Assembly (NCBI RefSeq): GCF_014196345.1
Contig: NZ_JACIDN010000003.1
Span: 1 to 64,000 of the forward strand
Source of the DNA: Methylobacterium brachythecii
GTDB taxonomy: Bacteria; Pseudomonadota; Alphaproteobacteria; Rhizobiales; Beijerinckiaceae
DNA length: 64,000 bases
Direction: 5' to 3'
Shown here in pieces: positions 22,424 to 31,629 of the stretch. The translations under genes and the position numbers were made by a program. A model generated the notes under the pieces. That model was given only the letters and a program-made list of their open reading frames with translations, was not told the DNA's origin and ran no database searches. How positions within the stretch are numbered: position 1 is the stretch's first letter; each line of letters starts with the position of its first letter.

Positions 22424-23199
22424 GCGAGGACGATCTCTGGAAAAGGCTCTCGCGGCTGACGCCGGCCCGCATCGGCCTCGGCCGCGCCGGGGCGGGCTTG
22501 CCGACGCGAGAGGTGCTGAGCTTCGGCCTCGCCCATGCCCAGGCGCGCGACGCCGTGCATGCGCCCCTCGATGCCGACGCGATCGTGTCCGCCATCGAGA
22601 GACTGGGGTTCGCCTCGCTCACGGTGGCATCCCATGCCGTCGATCGCGCGACTTATCTGCGCCGCCCGGATCATGGCCGCCGGTTATCGGAGGAGAGCGA
22701 GGCCGCGCTGAGGCAGTCCGTGAGCGAGCCCGTCGACCTCGCCGTCGTCGTCGCGGATGGTCTCTCCGCTCGCGCCGTCCACGAGGGCGCCGCTCCGATG
22801 CTCGCGGCGCTGAAGCCGCTCGTCGAAAAGTCCGGCTGGAGCCTTGCTCCGATCGTGGTGGCGCTGCAGGCGCGGGTCGCGCTCGGCGACGCCGTCGGTG
22901 CGCTCTTGAAGGCGCGGGCGGTCGTTGTGCTGATCGGGGAGCGGCCGGGCCTATCTTCGCCCGACAGCCTCGGGCTCTACCTCACCTTCGGTCCTCGACC
23001 GGGGCGATCAGATGCCGAGCGCAACTGCATCTCGAACGTTCGCCCGGCCGGGCTTTCGCACGAACTGGCGGCGAACAAGCTGCACTGGCTGATCGCGCAG
23101 GCTCTCACGCGCGGTCTGACGGGCGTGAACCTCAAGGACGAGAGCGACGCGTTGCTGGCCGCTCCCGAGACGCATGCCGAACTCGACGGCCCCCGTTGA
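22420..23199 (+). CDS. eutC: ethanolamine ammonia-lyase small subunit
   Basis: This 259-residue protein starts at GTG 22420, overlapping the eutB stop (GTGA). The conserved EutC features are ARIGLGRAGAGLPTREVL near the N-terminus, LVVADGLSA-like VVVADGLSARA, IGERPGLSSPDSLGLYL, and NCISNVRPAGL. It forms the cobalamin site with EutB. The stop codon overlaps a TTG that opens the next frame, extending the translational coupling. Confidence 0.94.
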   Translation: MSEDDLWKRLSRLTPARIGLGRAGAGLPTREVLSFGLAHAQARDAVHAPLDADAIVSAIERLGFASLTVASHAVDRATYLRRPDHGRRLSEESEAALRQSVSEPVDLAVVVADGLSARAVHEGAAPMLAALKPLVEKSGWSLAPIVVALQARVALGDAVGALLKARAVVVLIGERPGLSSPDSLGLYLTFGPRPGRSDAERNCISNVRPAGLSHELAANKLHWLIAQALTRGLTGVNLKDESDALLAAPETHAELDGPR

Positions 23200-23696
23200 T
23201 AGGGCCGCCCTACCGCTTCGAGGTGCGGTACGACGAAACGATCGTCCGTCAGGCGGCCTGGCAGTTCGCCCGTCGTCGGCTTGGGGGCCGATGGGGGGTG
23301 TGGTGCCTCGTTCTCCTCGTGAGCGCGGTCCACGTCGTCCTGATCGTCCATTCCGGGGAATGGACCTTCGTCAGTGCGGTCTTGGCTGCCCTGTGGATCA
23401 TCCTGATCGGCCTCTCCCTCGCCGGTTGGCTGATGCATCGGCAGGCGGCGATGCGAAAGCTGAAGGCCCTCGACGCTATGCGGGCGAGCCTCGCCTTCGA
23501 GGAATCCGGCGTCACGATGACGTCCCCATTGGGCTCGACCCATCTCGTCTGGGCGGCTCTGGAGCAGGTCAGGGTCCACGAACGGTTCTGGATCGTGGCC
23601 ACGGCAGCCAACTCCTATTTCACGCTTCCCCTCGAGGGAGCACCGCCCGCGGCCTTGGACTTCGCCCGTGCCAAGCTCGGCGGGCGCCTGTCGTAG
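23196..23696 (+). CDS. YcxB-like membrane protein coupled to eutC
   Basis: The proposed TTG start at 23196 lies inside the eutC stop (TTGA) and gives 166 residues; a GTG at 23223 is an alternative. A short N-terminal strand (YRFEVRYDETIVRQAAW) is followed by two membrane helices at about residues 30-80 (WCLVLLVSAVHVVLIVHS and SAVLAALWIILIGLSLAGW). The PH-like C-terminal part (VTMTSPLGSTHLVWAALEQVRV ... YFTLPLEGAPP) matches YcxB-like proteins. Function is unknown. Tight coupling to eutBC is unusual and suggests a membrane role linked to ethanolamine use. Confidence 0.7.
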   Translation: MIGPPYRFEVRYDETIVRQAAWQFARRRLGGRWGVWCLVLLVSAVHVVLIVHSGEWTFVSAVLAALWIILIGLSLAGWLMHRQAAMRKLKALDAMRASLAFEESGVTMTSPLGSTHLVWAALEQVRVHERFWIVATAANSYFTLPLEGAPPAALDFARAKLGGRLS

Positions 23697-23786
23697 CTTT
23701 CGGTCGGCGGTGAATGCGCGAACCGCCGCAGGAACGTTCGAAGGGGCGCCGGGTTGGCCGACGACCGGGCAACGGAACGAGCGCTC

Positions 23787-23954
23787 ATGGATATCGTCAT
23801 CATCGTCGGCATCGCCGTCGTCCCCGACAATCTCTTCGAGGTCGACATCGAAGGTCGGCGCGACATCACGGCCGTCGTCCAGATGGCATCCGGCGACATC
23901 GCTGCCTCCATGATGGACCTCATCGTCGCCACCGCCATGACCAAGGCCGCCTAA
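23787..23954 (+). CDS. 55-residue small protein coupled to a flavoprotein gene
   Basis: ATG 23787, with GGAACGAG upstream, opens a 55-residue frame (MDIVIIVGIAVVPDNLFEVD ... MDLIVATAMTKAA). Its TAA shares one base with the ATG of the next gene (TAATG), a typical translational-coupling arrangement. The product is hydrophobic at the N-terminus but too short and broken by charges to be a clear membrane helix. No family was recognised. The coupling is the main evidence that it is translated. Confidence 0.5.
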   Translation: MDIVIIVGIAVVPDNLFEVDIEGRRDITAVVQMASGDIAASMMDLIVATAMTKAA

Positions 23955-25345
23955 TGCCGATGCGGGACATCACCTGTGACGTCGCGGTGATCGGGGCCGG
24001 CACAGCGGGCATTGCCGCGCACCGGGCTGCGCTCGATGCCGGCGTGCGATCGGTACTGATCGAGCAGGGGCCGGGCGGAACGACCTGCGCCCGGGTCGGC
24101 TGCATGCCGTCGAAACTCCTGATCACGGCGGCCCATGCAGCGCAGGCGGCGCGTGAGGTGCAGGTGTTCGGCGTCCATGTCGGGGCCGTCCGGATCGAAG
24201 GCCGCGAGGTCCTACAGCGGGTTCGGCGAGAGCGCGACCGTTTCGTCGCCAGTGTGTTCGAGGGGCTGGATCGATTGCCGGCAGAGAGCCGGATCACGGG
24301 CCGAGCCGTATTCGAGGGAGACGGGTGCCTGCGCATCGACGAGGCGACCCGTCTGCACTTCAAGGCGGCCGTGATCGCCACTGGGTCGAGCCCGAGCGTG
24401 CCGGAACCGCTGAGCGGCCTCGGCGACCGGCTGCTCACCACCGACACGATCTTCGAGATGGCCGATCTTCCCCGGTCCATCGCGATCCTCGGCGCCGGCG
24501 CAATCGGGCTGGAACTCGCCCAGGCGTTGTCTCGCCTCGGCGTCGAGACCACCGTGATCGAGCCGGGCGCGGTGGCCGGCGGGCTCCGGGATCCCGTCCT
24601 AGCGAGCGCCGCCATCGAGATTTTCGGAGAACACATCACATTGCGTCTAGGCGCCCGGGTCGACCGTGCGGAGGCGGTGCAGGGTGGCGCGGTGCTGCAC
24701 TGGTCGCAAGAAGACGGCGAGAGCGGATCGGGCCGGTTCGAGCGGGTTCTGGCCGCTGCGGGCCGGCCGCCGAATCTGCGCGGGATCGGGCTCGATACGA
24801 CTCGTCTGCGCCTTGATGAGGCCGGGATGCCGGCTTTCGACCGGTCCTCGCTACTTTGTGAAGGCGCGCCGATCCTGATCGCGGGCGACGCGAACGCGGA
24901 GCGGCCCGTCCTGCACGAGGCTAGCCGACAGGGCGGCCTCGCGGGGCGGAACGCGGCTGCGATCGCACGTTCGGAGAGCGCCAAGATCGAGCAGCCGCGG
25001 CACTGGGTGAACCTCGCCATCGTCTTCACCGATCCGCAGATCGCCGCAATCGGCGAACTCGACGACGATGCGATCGTCGGAAAAGCCGACTTCGGCGATC
25101 AGGGTCGTGCGCGGGTGATGGGCCGCAATCAGGGTGGCCTGCGCCTCTACGCGGACCGGGCCGGCCGGCTCCTGGGGGCAGAGATGCTGGGGCCCGAGAT
25201 CGAGCATCTCGCGCACATTCTTGCCTTCGCGATCCAGGACGGACAGGCGGCTCAGGCATTGTCGGACAGGCCGTTCTACCACCCGACTCTCGAAGAGGGG
25301 CTGAGGTCCGCACTGTCTGATATCATACGCCAAGTCACGGGCTGA
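23954..25345 (+). CDS. dihydrolipoamide dehydrogenase-like flavoprotein disulfide reductase
   Basis: This 463-residue class I pyridine-nucleotide disulfide oxidoreductase has an FAD-binding GAGTAGIAAHRAA. The redox pair is CARVGC in the TTCARVGCMPSKLL motif. NAD(P) binding is through ILGAGAIGLELAQALSRLG, and the second FAD contact is LIAGDANAERPVLHEA. The C-terminal active-site HPTLEEGLRSAL carries the catalytic His-Glu of lipoamide dehydrogenase type enzymes. No 2-oxoacid dehydrogenase genes are adjacent, so lipoamide may not be its substrate; a mercuric- or soluble-transhydrogenase-like role cannot be excluded. Confidence 0.85.
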   Translation: MPMRDITCDVAVIGAGTAGIAAHRAALDAGVRSVLIEQGPGGTTCARVGCMPSKLLITAAHAAQAAREVQVFGVHVGAVRIEGREVLQRVRRERDRFVASVFEGLDRLPAESRITGRAVFEGDGCLRIDEATRLHFKAAVIATGSSPSVPEPLSGLGDRLLTTDTIFEMADLPRSIAILGAGAIGLELAQALSRLGVETTVIEPGAVAGGLRDPVLASAAIEIFGEHITLRLGARVDRAEAVQGGAVLHWSQEDGESGSGRFERVLAAAGRPPNLRGIGLDTTRLRLDEAGMPAFDRSSLLCEGAPILIAGDANAERPVLHEASRQGGLAGRNAAAIARSESAKIEQPRHWVNLAIVFTDPQIAAIGELDDDAIVGKADFGDQGRARVMGRNQGGLRLYADRAGRLLGAEMLGPEIEHLAHILAFAIQDGQAAQALSDRPFYHPTLEEGLRSALSDIIRQVTG

Positions 25346-25440
25346 GCACGATATTTTGCTGCGACGTCTACACCGCAGATGTCGAACCGTGGCGTTCCGA
25401 GGATTGCGCCTGGGGCTGGGCGCGGTCATACCGGGGCCGA

Positions 25441-28053
25441 ATGAGCGACCCGTCTCCATCCCGGACCCAGGACGTCCTCGACGGGTCCGTCGATCTCGAC
25501 GGCCTGTCTCCCGAAGATCTCGACCGTCTCGACCAAGGCGTCATCGCGCTGAGCGCCGACGGCCGCGTGCTGTCCTACAGCGAGGGGGCAGCGAGCCAGT
25601 CGGGCCTCTCGGCCGAGGCCGTGGTCGGGCGGCATTATTTCCGCGAGGTCTCTCCCAGCACGAACGTCCCGGGCTTCCATGGCCGCTTCCTGAGCGGTGT
25701 GCGCCGCGGTCGGCTCGATGAGGCTTTCGAGTTCGTTTTCGGCCGCACGCCGCATCCGCTGCGGACCCGCATCGAGATGCGCAGCTCCGCCAGCCCCGGC
25801 CGGTACTGGATGGTGATCACGCCGCTGGAGCAGGTGGGCGCCGGTCGTTCGCGCGAGGCGGTGATGGCTGCCGTCGGCCAGCGTGTCCGGGCCGAGCCCG
25901 TCGATCCGGGCCTGTGCGAGCGCGAGCCGATCCACATCCCGGGCTCGATCCAGCCGAATGCCATCATGGTCGCGGCCGACGCGGAGAGCCTCGAAGTCCT
26001 CGCCCACAGCGCCAACATCGGCGACATCCTCTCCGACGGTGTGCCGATCGAGGGCCGGCCGCTGAGCGCGATCCTGCCGGCGCCCTTCATAGCGTCGATC
26101 GAAGCGGGCATCGTGGCGCACAGCCTGGAGGACGGCCGGCTGCTGCGTCAGACCATCGCCCTGGCCGGGCGTCCGGACGAACGCTTCTATGCCGTGGCGC
26201 ATGTCCAGGGCGGCCGGGTCATCGTCGAACTCGAGCGCGCGCCGGAGCGGCCGGACGATTTCGGGTCCGCCAGCCCACTCGATCTGGAGCTTGCGGTGGT
26301 GCGGTTGCGTGCTGCCGGCACCCTCGACGAGGCGGCGCGGATCGCTGCGAGCGAGCTGCGGCTCCTCACGGGGTTCGAATCCGTCCTCGTCTATCGCTTT
26401 GACGAGGAGTGGAACGGCGAGGCCATTGCCGAGGATATGGTCCCGGACTGGGACCGTCCCCTGATCGGATTGCGCTTTCCCTCCTCCGACATCCCGGCCC
26501 AGGCGCGCGCGCTGTATCACAAGGCCAAGAGCCGGTTCGTGATCGATCGCGACTGCGTGCCGGTGCCGCTGGTGGCGGGCAAGGCTGCCGGAAACGGCCC
26601 GATCGACCTGACCTTCGCGCAAAATCGCACGCTCTCGCCGATCCACCTTGAGTATCAGCGCAATCTTGGCGTGAACGGCTCGATGTCGATCTCGATCCTG
26701 GTCGAGGGCCGGCTCTGGGGGCTGATGATCGGCCATCACCGGCAGCAGCACTACGTCGCGCCGGAGACCCGGGCGGCCTCGACCGTGCTCACCGACGCCT
26801 TCGCCATGCGCGTGCAGGAGATCGAGGCCCACGCTCAATGGGCCGAGCAGCAGTCGCATCTCGACATTGAGGGGCGGCTCGTTCGCAGCCTCGCCCAGTC
26901 CGACGATTTCGTGCAGGCACTGACCGTAGGGTCGACTACGCTGCTCGATCTGTTCGAGGCCGGCGGGGCCGGCATCGTCTCGGAGGATCACATCAGCCTG
27001 ATCGGGGCTTGTCCGAGCGAGCGAGAGGTCCTCGCGCTTGCCGCATGGCTCAAGGAGACCCTGCCGTCGGGACAGCCGAGCTACACCACCGATGCCCTCG
27101 GCAGCGCGCATCCGCGCGCCGGCGCCTACGCTCAGACAGCGAGCGGACTGCTCGCGGCTTTCGTCGATGCGCAGCGGATGCATCTGCTGCTCTGGTTCCG
27201 GCCGGAGGTTCCGAGCGCCGTGACCTGGGGTGGCGATCCGCGCAAGCCGGTCATCGCGGGATCCGGCTCGGTGGCCGTGCTGCCGCGCCGCTCCTTCGAG
27301 CGCTGGGTGGAGGAGCGGCGCGGCGTCTCGGCGCCCTTCCTGCATTGGCAGGTCTCGCTAGCGGAACAGCTGGCGCAAGCCGTCGAGGGCGTCGTCCTGC
27401 GCCAGCGGCGCAAGATCGAGGAGCTGACGCAGCTCCTCGTCGACAAGGAGCGCCTGCTCGCTCAGAAGGACCTGCTGACGCGCGAGATCGATCACCGGGT
27501 CAAGAACTCGCTGCAGATCGTTTCGGCCTTCCTGCACATGCAGCGCCGCCAGATTACCGACCCTGAGGCCCGGCAGGCCTTCGCCGAGACGTCGGGACGC
27601 GTCATGAGCGTCGCCCGGGTGCACGACAGCCTCTACCAGGCTGGTAGCGTGGAAGAGGTGGATCTCGGCCAGACGATCGAGAACCTGTGCAACGATCTCA
27701 CCGGTCTCGCCGGCAACCAGCACAGCGTCGAGCTCACTGCGGAACCCGGGCTGATGGTCCCCTACCAGAAGGCCGTCTCGCTCTCGCTGATCGCCACCGA
27801 ACTCGTGACCAACGCCTTCAAGTATGGCGGCAGCGAAGACCGTGGCGCACAGGTCAACGTCAGCGTCTCGGGCGTGGCGAACGGTGTCACGCTCAAGGTC
27901 TGCGACGACGGCGTGGGCCTGCCCGAAGGTTGGGACACCCGCGCCAAGGGCACCGGCCTCGGCATGAAGTTGGTGCGCGCCATGCTCGAGCAGATCGATG
28001 CGCGGATCGAGGTCGAGAACGTCCCTGGCGCCTGCTTCACAGTGCACGCGTGA
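25441..28053 (+). CDS. PYP-like domain / bacteriophytochrome / HisKA_2 histidine kinase
   Basis: 870 residues. Residues about 25-128 resemble photoactive yellow protein (Tyr46, FREVSPSTNVPGFHGRF). The chromophore Cys of PYP is Ser73 here, and PYP Glu46 and Arg52 are also replaced. Then a bacteriophytochrome core: bilin-binding Cys159 (GLCEREPIHIPGSIQP), PAS, GAF (FPSSDIPAQARALY, LSPIHLEYQRNLGV) and PHY (VTWGGDPRKP, PRRSFERW). The C-terminus is a HisKA_2 kinase with His685 (EIDHRVKNSLQ), N box LIATELVTNAFKYG and G boxes CDDGVGLP and GTGLGMKLV. Red/far-red sensing is expected. The downstream heme oxygenase overlaps it (GTGA) and supplies biliverdin. No cognate response regulator lies adjacent. 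Confidence 0.92.
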   Translation: MSDPSPSRTQDVLDGSVDLDGLSPEDLDRLDQGVIALSADGRVLSYSEGAASQSGLSAEAVVGRHYFREVSPSTNVPGFHGRFLSGVRRGRLDEAFEFVFGRTPHPLRTRIEMRSSASPGRYWMVITPLEQVGAGRSREAVMAAVGQRVRAEPVDPGLCEREPIHIPGSIQPNAIMVAADAESLEVLAHSANIGDILSDGVPIEGRPLSAILPAPFIASIEAGIVAHSLEDGRLLRQTIALAGRPDERFYAVAHVQGGRVIVELERAPERPDDFGSASPLDLELAVVRLRAAGTLDEAARIAASELRLLTGFESVLVYRFDEEWNGEAIAEDMVPDWDRPLIGLRFPSSDIPAQARALYHKAKSRFVIDRDCVPVPLVAGKAAGNGPIDLTFAQNRTLSPIHLEYQRNLGVNGSMSISILVEGRLWGLMIGHHRQQHYVAPETRAASTVLTDAFAMRVQEIEAHAQWAEQQSHLDIEGRLVRSLAQSDDFVQALTVGSTTLLDLFEAGGAGIVSEDHISLIGACPSEREVLALAAWLKETLPSGQPSYTTDALGSAHPRAGAYAQTASGLLAAFVDAQRMHLLLWFRPEVPSAVTWGGDPRKPVIAGSGSVAVLPRRSFERWVEERRGVSAPFLHWQVSLAEQLAQAVEGVVLRQRRKIEELTQLLVDKERLLAQKDLLTREIDHRVKNSLQIVSAFLHMQRRQITDPEARQAFAETSGRVMSVARVHDSLYQAGSVEEVDLGQTIENLCNDLTGLAGNQHSVELTAEPGLMVPYQKAVSLSLIATELVTNAFKYGGSEDRGAQVNVSVSGVANGVTLKVCDDGVGLPEGWDTRAKGTGLGMKLVRAMLEQIDARIEVENVPGACFTVHA

Positions 28054-28631
28054 GCAGCGGACTCCACGCCCGGCTTCGCGCGGCGACGGCGGACGCGCAT
28101 CAGGCGCTCGAAGATGGGCTGCAGTGGGAAGCGCGCATCGCCACGCTCGACGGATACCGCATGCTGCTGGCGCTGATGCGCGGCTTCCATGCCGGTTTCG
28201 AGCCCGTAATCGGGCAGGCGCTCGACGACGAGGCCTTCTTCGCACCGCGCCGCCGGCTCGCGCTTCTCGATGCCGACCTGGACCGCCTCGGGCTCGACGC
28301 CGCGAACATCGCGGCTTTGCCGGTGATCACACCCATCACGCTCGCGACGAAAGCCTCGGCTTACGGAGCGCTCTATGTCCTGGAAGGCTCGACGCTGGGC
28401 GGCCAAGTCATCGGCCGCACCATCGCCGCGCGTCACGGACCCGCGGCCGAGGCGGCCTGCAGCTACTATCGCGGCCATGGCCGTGACACCGGCCGCATGT
28501 GGAACGCCTTCCGCGCCCACCTGGAGGCTCTCGACGACGACGAAGTTCTGGCGGCCGGTGTCGCGACCTTCGACGCCTTGAGGCTTTGGGTCGCCGAGCC
28601 GCGACCGGTACGAGCGGCCATCCCGGTTTAG
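28050..28631 (+). CDS. bphO: bacterial heme oxygenase (biliverdin-producing)
   Basis: This 193-residue protein starts at GTG 28050 inside the kinase stop. The proximal His lies in ATADAHQALE and the distal helix in YVLEGSTLGGQVIGRTI, with the flexible Gly-Gly of heme oxygenases. It opens heme to biliverdin, the bilin that attaches to Cys159 of the phytochrome made from the same message. Length fits the BphO/HemO family. Tight coupling makes chromophore and apoprotein in step. Confidence 0.9.
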   Translation: MSSGLHARLRAATADAHQALEDGLQWEARIATLDGYRMLLALMRGFHAGFEPVIGQALDDEAFFAPRRRLALLDADLDRLGLDAANIAALPVITPITLATKASAYGALYVLEGSTLGGQVIGRTIAARHGPAAEAACSYYRGHGRDTGRMWNAFRAHLEALDDDEVLAAGVATFDALRLWVAEPRPVRAAIPV

Positions 28632-28792
28632 GGACGCGACCAGCGCCAAGGTTCGATTCACCTTCGGGTGAAGTAGCGGGGGATAAATCGTCCTCGACCG
28701 TGCCCGCGGAAACCGGATCCTTCGCACCTGCGGGTCACAGCATCGGAGAGGGCTCAGCGCCGCTGCAGCCGATCCGATGCGAGGCGTTCACG

Positions 28793-29710
28793 ATGCGGCG
28801 CGAACCGACCTTCGAAGACCTGGATCTCGATGAAGCGGACGGAGAAATCCATCCTCTGGCCTCGCCGAAGCCGTTCGGCCGTCTGCGGCTCGCAGCGCAT
28901 CTCGTCCTGGCCGCCGCAGCAGTTGCGGGTTTGACGGTGTTCGCGCGCGACCGAGCCTCCCCAGATCCGTCGCCGCGCGCCTGGACCGAGCCGCCGCGCG
29001 TTCCCTCTGCGCCCGCTGCCCGCGCCGCGACCCCGGCGAGCACAGCCGGTCCGCTGCTCGCCATGGACGCGGCCGAGCCGCCGGGCCGGCCCGAACCCCC
29101 ACGCTGGAATGCGGCGACCGGGCTTCGCGAGGATGCGCTGACGCAGGGCGGCTTCGACGCGATCGAAGTGCCGTTCCTGCGTCTGACCTTGACCGAGGCG
29201 CCGCAGGCGCCCGAGCCCGCGACAAGCCTGTTCGTCACGCTCGCGCGGCGCGCGGCCGAGATGCAAGGCCTGTCCGTGCTCCGCACCGGAATGAGGGGCA
29301 CAATCGAGACCAAGTTCGGGGCGTTCGAGACCGTCGAGACCACGCTCAGCGGCAACGGCACGCGACTCTGTACCGGGTTTTCAGGTATCGGGACCAAGGC
29401 GATGCGGATCGACGGCTGGCTCTGCGGCGTGCTCGGCCAGCCGCCGGAGCCTCAGGCCGTCGCCTGCGCCATCGATTCCGTCAGGCTCGCCATCTCCGCG
29501 ACGCCGACGATCGAGGTGGCCTTCGGGGAGGCGGAGCTGCGCCGCACTGCCGGCTGTGCCGCTCCTCCCGCCGCCACCACCGCGAGCGGCCGCGGCGGCG
29601 ACCAGACTGGATCGATCACCAGCCGCAAAACTGCAACAGGCGAACGCAATCCGCGCCGTGCTCGAAAAAATGAGGCGGAACTGCGGCGAAATACGGAAGC
29701 GCGGCTGTAA
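28793..29710 (+). CDS. hypothetical single-span membrane protein
   Basis: This 305-residue protein starts at ATG 28793. An acidic cytoplasmic N-terminus (EPTFEDLDLDEADGEIH) precedes one transmembrane helix at about residues 33-52 (LAAHLVLAAAAVAGLTVFA). A Pro/Ala-rich linker follows, then a periplasmic domain (ALTQGGFDAIEVPFLRLTL ... GWLCGVLGQPPEP) with three or four cysteines that could form disulfides, and a basic tail. It stands alone. No family was recognised. Confidence 0.7.
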   Translation: MRREPTFEDLDLDEADGEIHPLASPKPFGRLRLAAHLVLAAAAVAGLTVFARDRASPDPSPRAWTEPPRVPSAPAARAATPASTAGPLLAMDAAEPPGRPEPPRWNAATGLREDALTQGGFDAIEVPFLRLTLTEAPQAPEPATSLFVTLARRAAEMQGLSVLRTGMRGTIETKFGAFETVETTLSGNGTRLCTGFSGIGTKAMRIDGWLCGVLGQPPEPQAVACAIDSVRLAISATPTIEVAFGEAELRRTAGCAAPPAATTASGRGGDQTGSITSRKTATGERNPRRARKNEAELRRNTEARL

Positions 29711-29807
29711 GGATGGAACAACGGCTCAGCTCGGGCGTCTTATTCACAACGGGCTAAATGTTAACGAGCCCCCCGTAGCTTCAGCCCACGCAAATCAGGG
29801 TTCCGCC

Positions 29808-30221
29808 ATGCGCCTCACCAAGATCGCCCTTCTGGGCGCCCTCTCGCTCACCGCCATCGGGTTCGGCTCGGCCGCCGAGGCGCAGGGTCCGTATGGCGGT
29901 CCGGGTTACGTCCGCGTCAGCCGTCCGCTGCCGATCCGCATCCGTCCGCGCAGCTGGCTCGATGCTGGCCGCACGACCGAGCCCTATAACGGTTCCGTCT
30001 CGAACCCGGCGACCAGCCCCTACCTGATCCAGGCCAGCAACATGCTGTCGCCGGTCTATGGCCGCAACGACATGTACGGCGGCTCCAACCTGCCCGACCC
30101 GATCACCAACGGCCCGTTCATCGGCGCCCGCAGCACGGCGATCCGCAACATCGACTTCTCGGCCGTCGACGTGATCGATCCGACCTCCTACCGCTCGCGT
30201 ACGGGCATGTCGCCCTACTAG
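29808..30221 (+). CDS. exported hypothetical protein
   Basis: This 137-residue protein starts at ATG 29808. The signal peptide MRLTKIALLGALSLTAIGFG ends near AAEAQ. The mature part is rich in Tyr, Asn, Pro and Gly (GPYGGPGYVRVSRPLPIRIR ... SPVYGRNDMYGG) and lacks Cys. It is probably periplasmic or surface-exposed. A strong terminator follows at 30247. No family was named. Confidence 0.7.
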   Translation: MRLTKIALLGALSLTAIGFGSAAEAQGPYGGPGYVRVSRPLPIRIRPRSWLDAGRTTEPYNGSVSNPATSPYLIQASNMLSPVYGRNDMYGGSNLPDPITNGPFIGARSTAIRNIDFSAVDVIDPTSYRSRTGMSPY

Positions 30222-30246
30222 GATCGAGCGAGCCTCTGAAACGGAA

Positions 30247-30272
30247 ACGGGCCCCTTCACGGGGCCCGTTTT
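30247..30272 (+). terminator. rho-independent terminator
   Basis: ACGGGCCCC (30247-30255) pairs with GGGGCCCGT (30261-30269) and is followed by TTT. It lies 25 bases after the exported protein gene stop. Confidence 0.85.
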
Positions 30273-30291
30273 CGTTTGAACTGTCTCAGTC

Positions 30292-30399
30292 GTCATGCCG
30301 GGCTCGCGCGAGCGAGAACCCGGAATCCACCGGAGAGGCCGCGTGGGGCGTCGCTTCCCGTTATGGATTCCGAGCTCGCCTTCGGCGCCCCGGAATGAC
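30292..30399. repeat. composite GTCATGCCGGG palindromic repeat
   Basis: The outer arms are GTCATGCCGGG (30292-30302) and CCCGGAATGAC (30389-30399). Inside are further inverted segments (CCCGGAATCC and GGATTCC). It is related to the element at 18007-18042 and fills the space between two convergent genes, the exported protein and leuB. Confidence 0.65.
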
Positions 30400-30426
30400 G
30401 ATGACTGTTTGGGCGCTCAGGCGCCG

Positions 30427-31527
30427 CTACGCGCCCAGCTCGCGCAGGATGGCATCGCCCATCTCGGCGGTGCTGATGACCTTGCCGCCCTTGCTGGCGA
30501 TGTCGCGGGTGCGGGCACCGGAGGCGAGGGTGCGCGTGATCGCGGCGTCCAGCTGGTCGGCGGCGTCGCCCAGACCGAAGGAATAGCGCAGGCACATCGC
30601 GAGCGAGCCGATCATCGCGATCGGGTTGGCGAAACCCTTGCCGGCGATATCGGGTGCCGAGCCGTGGACCGGCTCGTAGAGTGCCTTGCGCGTCCCCTTG
30701 GCGTCGATGGCGCCGAGCGAGGCCGAGGGCAGCATACCGAGCGAGCCCGTCAACATCGCCGCGACGTCCGAGAGCACGTCTCCAAACAGGTTGTCGGTGA
30801 CGAGCACGTCGAACTGCTTGGGCCGACGCACGAGCTGCATGGCGCAGTTGTCGGCGAGCACATGCTCCAGCTCGACCTCGGCATAGTGCTCCTGGTGGAC
30901 GCGGGTGACGACCTCCTTCCAGAGGACGCCGGTCTTCATCACGTTGTTTTTCTCGGCCGAGGCGACGCGGCCCGAGCGTTTGCGGGCAAGGTCGAAGGCG
31001 ACGTGGGCGATGCGCTCGATCTCAGCGGTGGTGTAGACCTGGGTGTCGACGGCGCGCTTGGAGCCGTCCGGCAGCGTCGTGATCTCCTTCGGTTCCCCGA
31101 AATAGACACCTCCGGTCAGCTCGCGCACGATCATCATGTCGAGGCCTTCGACTAGCTCGGGCTTGAGCGCGGAGGCCGAAGCCAGGGCCGGGTAGCAGAT
31201 CGCCGGGCGCAGGTTGGCGAACAGGCCGAGTTCCTTGCGCAGGCGCAGCAGGCCGGCTTCGGGGCGGTTCTCGTAGGCGACGCCGGTCCATTTCGGGCCA
31301 CCGACCGCCCCGAGCAGAATCGCGTCGGCGGCATCGGCCTTGGCCAGCGTCGCGTCGGCGAGCGGCTTGCCGTGCACGTCGATGGCCGCGCCGCCAACGA
31401 GGTCGGTCTCAGTCTCGAACGTGGCAAGGCCGGCTTTCCCGAGCCAGGCCACCACCTTCTCGACCTCGGCCATCACCTCGGGGCCAATTCCGTCGCCGGG
31501 CAGGAGCAGGAGCTTGTAGCTGGTCAT
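30427..31527 (-). CDS. leuB: 3-isopropylmalate dehydrogenase
   Basis: This 366-residue protein starts at ATG 31527. [20 protein letters not shown] at the N-terminus, [14 protein letters not shown], the Mg/substrate segment [30 protein letters not shown], and the NAD-binding [18 protein letters not shown] are diagnostic of LeuB. It catalyses oxidative decarboxylation of 3-isopropylmalate in leucine biosynthesis in the cytoplasm. It has no leu gene neighbours here, as is common in Rhizobiales. Confidence 0.97.
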   Translation of the reverse strand: MTSYKLLLLPGDGIGPEVMAEVEKVVAWLGKAGLATFETETDLVGGAAIDVHGKPLADATLAKADAADAILLGAVGGPKWTGVAYENRPEAGLLRLRKELGLFANLRPAICYPALASASALKPELVEGLDMMIVRELTGGVYFGEPKEITTLPDGSKRAVDTQVYTTAEIERIAHVAFDLARKRSGRVASAEKNNVMKTGVLWKEVVTRVHQEHYAEVELEHVLADNCAMQLVRRPKQFDVLVTDNLFGDVLSDVAAMLTGSLGMLPSASLGAIDAKGTRKALYEPVHGSAPDIAGKGFANPIAMIGSLAMCLRYSFGLGDAADQLDAAITRTLASGARTRDIASKGGKVISTAEMGDAILRELGA

Positions 31528-31629
31528 GGTCGCCGTGGCCTTCTCGCACCCGGGCTGCGTCGTGCCGGGCCGTTGCTGCGGCGGCTGTAAAGTTCACATC
31601 CCCGTGCTGGCAAGCCCGGCGGCTGCGGA

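Noticed and set aside
25426..27345. 639-codon open frame on the minus strand opposite the phytochrome kinase
   Set aside because: Shadow frame. The sense gene has all domain motifs and the antisense product has none.
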